The position numbers were made by a program, and so were the translations under genes. From NCBI GenBank assembly GCA_946807835.1, contig OX327683.1, positions 36,763,001 through 36,827,000 on the forward strand: 64,000 nt of DNA, given 5' to 3'. Under the pieces are notes generated by a model. It searched no databases and was not told the DNA's origin. It was given only the letters and a program-made list of their open reading frames with translations. Below are positions 62,179 through 64,000 of this stretch, in pieces (within the stretch, counting starts at the first letter, position 1; every line of letters begins with the position of its first letter). The stretch is from Ailanthus altissimus (Eukaryota > Streptophyta > Magnoliopsida > Sapindales > Simaroubaceae).

Positions 62179-63596
62179 GGTTCATTTCTCTGTCAACTTT
62201 TTGTTATTAGTTATTTTTATAAGTAACATTATACATTTTAAACGGTATTTTAAAATTTATATTTTAAATTAAAATATTAAATAATATAATTTTTAAAATT
62301 ACACTAAAATTAATTGCTTTACAAAACTAAAACGAAAGCGTAGCATTATTTTATTTTTATTTTGAATTTACAATTTACATAATTTAAGTGCAATCTCATA
62401 TTATATATATTATATTTCAAAATTAGTACTTCAAATAACTTTTACAGCTTCCGTCGGGCGAACAGAAACTCTAGATCACAGCCACACATTTATGTTGCAG
62501 AAAAAAATATCACAACCGTAAAAAAATGTCTCGATAATTTTTTTAAACCCCTAAAAGCCCCACCCATTATCTCGTGCCGTCAGGTTCAACTTCGAAAACC
62601 CGGCCAGCAGAAGATGTTTCATTGTAATTACTTAAACACCCACGTACTCACATCTGTGTCGAAAGGTTCTTCGACTACACAGACAAGGGTAATTTAGGAA
62701 TTTCGGACATTACAGAAACCATCATCTGAGCCAGTTAACCTTTTCTCTGTATGTCTCTGTAAAAGAAAATAATAAATCAAACAGAATTCAGAATTACAAC
62801 CTCACGCTCCTCCGAAGAGCGTGAAAACACGCCACCAACCGGCTTGCAATATAAGGCCTCCTTCGAAGAAAATTAATAATGTCCTTTCCCCCAATTATTA
62901 AATATATGGATCAATAATCACTAAACAAATCCATATATAAACTATTATTATTGTTATTATTTGTGTTAGTTAAAGTTGTATACGCGCTAAATATTACGCG
63001 TGGGATGACGCAATGAAAGAAACCCTAACAAGAGATAACTACGTCAACGTACAAAAGCCACATAAAAGAAATTAATAAATAAAAATAAATTGAAAAGAAA
63101 AAAAATTAGAGAGAGAAAGGACGAAGGGCACTTTACTACTTTTATATTTAGCACGCATCCATAGCAGAAAACAGAAGGAAGACAGAGTAGTACAAAGACC
63201 AAAGGAGAAGAGAAGAGGAAGGAAAGAGAGCGAAGGAGGGAAAAAAAAGAAGCAACTCGTAAACCAAAGTTTACCCACAGAACCAGAAGAGAGAGAGAGA
63301 GAAAAGAAGATTGTTGTACCAAAAAAATGTTGTTCTGAGTCTGAGGTACTTGGGAACAATTAGAGGTTTTTAGTTAGCAAAAGAGAGAGCTTGAGTTGTG
63401 CATGTGTTGAAAAATAAGTGTCTTTTCTTTGAAATCTGATTTGATTTTGTGTTTGTTGTTTGTCTCTTCTTTAACCTCTTGTTTGTAACAGACAAACTAA
63501 CTCATTTCTCTTTTTTTTTTTTCTATTATCTAATTCCTAAACTGGAGAGTTTTGGGATTTTGGGTTTGTGGGTGATTTTGTTATTGATTTTCTTAG
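62179..63596 (+). promoter_or_regulatory. HAM: Promoter and 5' leader of the HAM-type gene
   Basis: A TATATAA motif at 62934-62940 is a possible TATA box. The following 650 bp carry long GA-rich then CT-rich stretches (63085-63310, 63455-63530) typical of plant leaders. A pyrimidine tract ending TTTGTAACAG at about 63491 could be a leader-intron acceptor. No single start site can be chosen. Confidence 0.35.
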
Positions 63597-64000
63597 ATGA
63601 AGGCCATGCCCCTAGCCTTTGAAGAATTTCAAGGGAAGGGGGCGTTAGATTTCTCTTCTTCTTCTTCAGAATCACTGCTACCACAACAACAGCAAGAAGA
63701 ACAAAACTGGCTGCTCAACAACTGCCGCAGCAACAGGGACAGCAAGAAAGAAGGTTGTTGCTATGTGGGCAGTTCTGCTACTGAGCCCACATCTGTGCTT
63801 GACAACAGAAGAAGTCCAAGCCCACCCACGTCTTCCTCAACACTGTCTTCCTCTCTGGGCGGCGGCGGGAACAACGGCGGTGGTGGAGGGGGCGCCTCCA
63901 CCGACACCACCGGCGTGGCGGCGGCAACTAATGTCTCCGGCAACCCGTCTGTAGACATCACCACGGAAAAATGCGGTGGCTTGGGAATGGAAGATTGGGA
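63597..64000 (+). CDS. HAM: GRAS transcription factor of the HAIRY MERISTEM / SCL6-22-27 group, N-terminus (partial)
   Basis: ATG 63597-63599 opens a frame that runs off the window end at codon 134. It begins MKAMPLAFEEFQGKGALDFS, the conserved N-terminal motif of HAM/SCL6 proteins. It continues with a Gln-rich stretch, TEPTSVLDNRRSPSPPTSSS and STLSSSLGGG blocks, a Gly/Asn run, and TEKCGGLGMEDWE. The C-terminal GRAS domain (LHR, VHIID, PFYRE, SAW) lies outside the window. The family acts in the nucleus with WUSCHEL-type partners to keep shoot meristem cells undifferentiated, and its mRNA is normally cut by miR171 at a site further 3'. GC content rises sharply in this exon compared with the intergenic DNA. 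Confidence 0.92.
   Translation, partial: MKAMPLAFEEFQGKGALDFSSSSSESLLPQQQQEEQNWLLNNCRSNRDSKKEGCCYVGSSATEPTSVLDNRRSPSPPTSSSTLSSSLGGGGNNGGGGGGASTDTTGVAAATNVSGNPSVDITTEKCGGLGMEDW

Noticed and set aside
63761..63964. Proline-rich ORFs overlapping the GRAS exon
   Set aside because: They are shadow frames of the Gly/Ser-rich HAM-type coding sequence, which has the recognisable N-terminal motif.

Overview
The window is nuclear DNA from a flowering plant, most likely a eudicot. It is AT-rich, its genes carry GT-AG introns, and it holds plant-specific gene families: a GRAS transcription factor, a GOLVEN/RGF peptide precursor, a proline-rich 8-cysteine LTP-like protein and a plant-type SKA1. Most of its length is transposable-element sequence. 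The species cannot be named from sequence alone.

Genes from left to right: the last exon of a VAP27-type ER membrane protein (+, 98-211); a possible 61-aa one-helix membrane protein (-, 739-924) with a decayed relative at 10645-10900; a divergent LTP-like ORF (-, 10097-10441); an intact 134-aa HyPRP/LTP-like gene (-, 13057-13461); a nine-coding-exon SKA1 kinetochore gene (-, 15001-18214, 268 aa); a two-exon RGF/GOLVEN peptide precursor (-, 36384-36999, 146 aa); a five-coding-exon ATG8 autophagy gene (-, 45128-47183, 122 aa); and the N-terminus of a HAIRY MERISTEM/SCL6-type GRAS gene (+, 63597 to the window end). From memory, Arabidopsis has VAP27, HAM, ATG8, an 8-cysteine LTP and SKA1 clustered in duplicated chromosome 2/3 segments, and an RGF next to another ATG8. 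The window therefore looks like one ancestral block swollen by transposons.

Mobile elements: (1) a degenerate Ty3/gypsy chromovirus at 1525-9304 with TSD ACTAT, and a separate solo LTR of its family at 31307-32773. (2) An old copia-type solo LTR (19592-31192, TSD GATTG) split by a young, opposite-strand, nearly intact Ty1/copia element (20815-30353, TSD TTAAT). The polyprotein of the young element is broken by a single stop codon. A third LTR of this group stands alone at 57548-59985 (TSD ATAAT). (3) An internally deleted copia element at 37834-41119. (4) A MULE of about 4.3 kb (roughly 47890-52190) with long inverted repeats and a ruined transposase, into which a 344-bp hAT-like MITE has jumped (TSD GTCAAAAT). 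A second copy of that MITE lies at 61691-62170 (TSD CTTCGTTA). (5) A 1.18-kb MULE-like non-autonomous element (41590-42767) and a foldback candidate near 33.4-33.9 kb.

The least expected structure is in the 5' leader of the young copia element. It has four copies of a conserved 18-nt core flanked by short stems whose sequences differ between copies but stay paired, next to a GC-rich tandem-repeat block. The genes do not form a pathway; they are independent housekeeping, signalling and developmental genes kept in conserved order.
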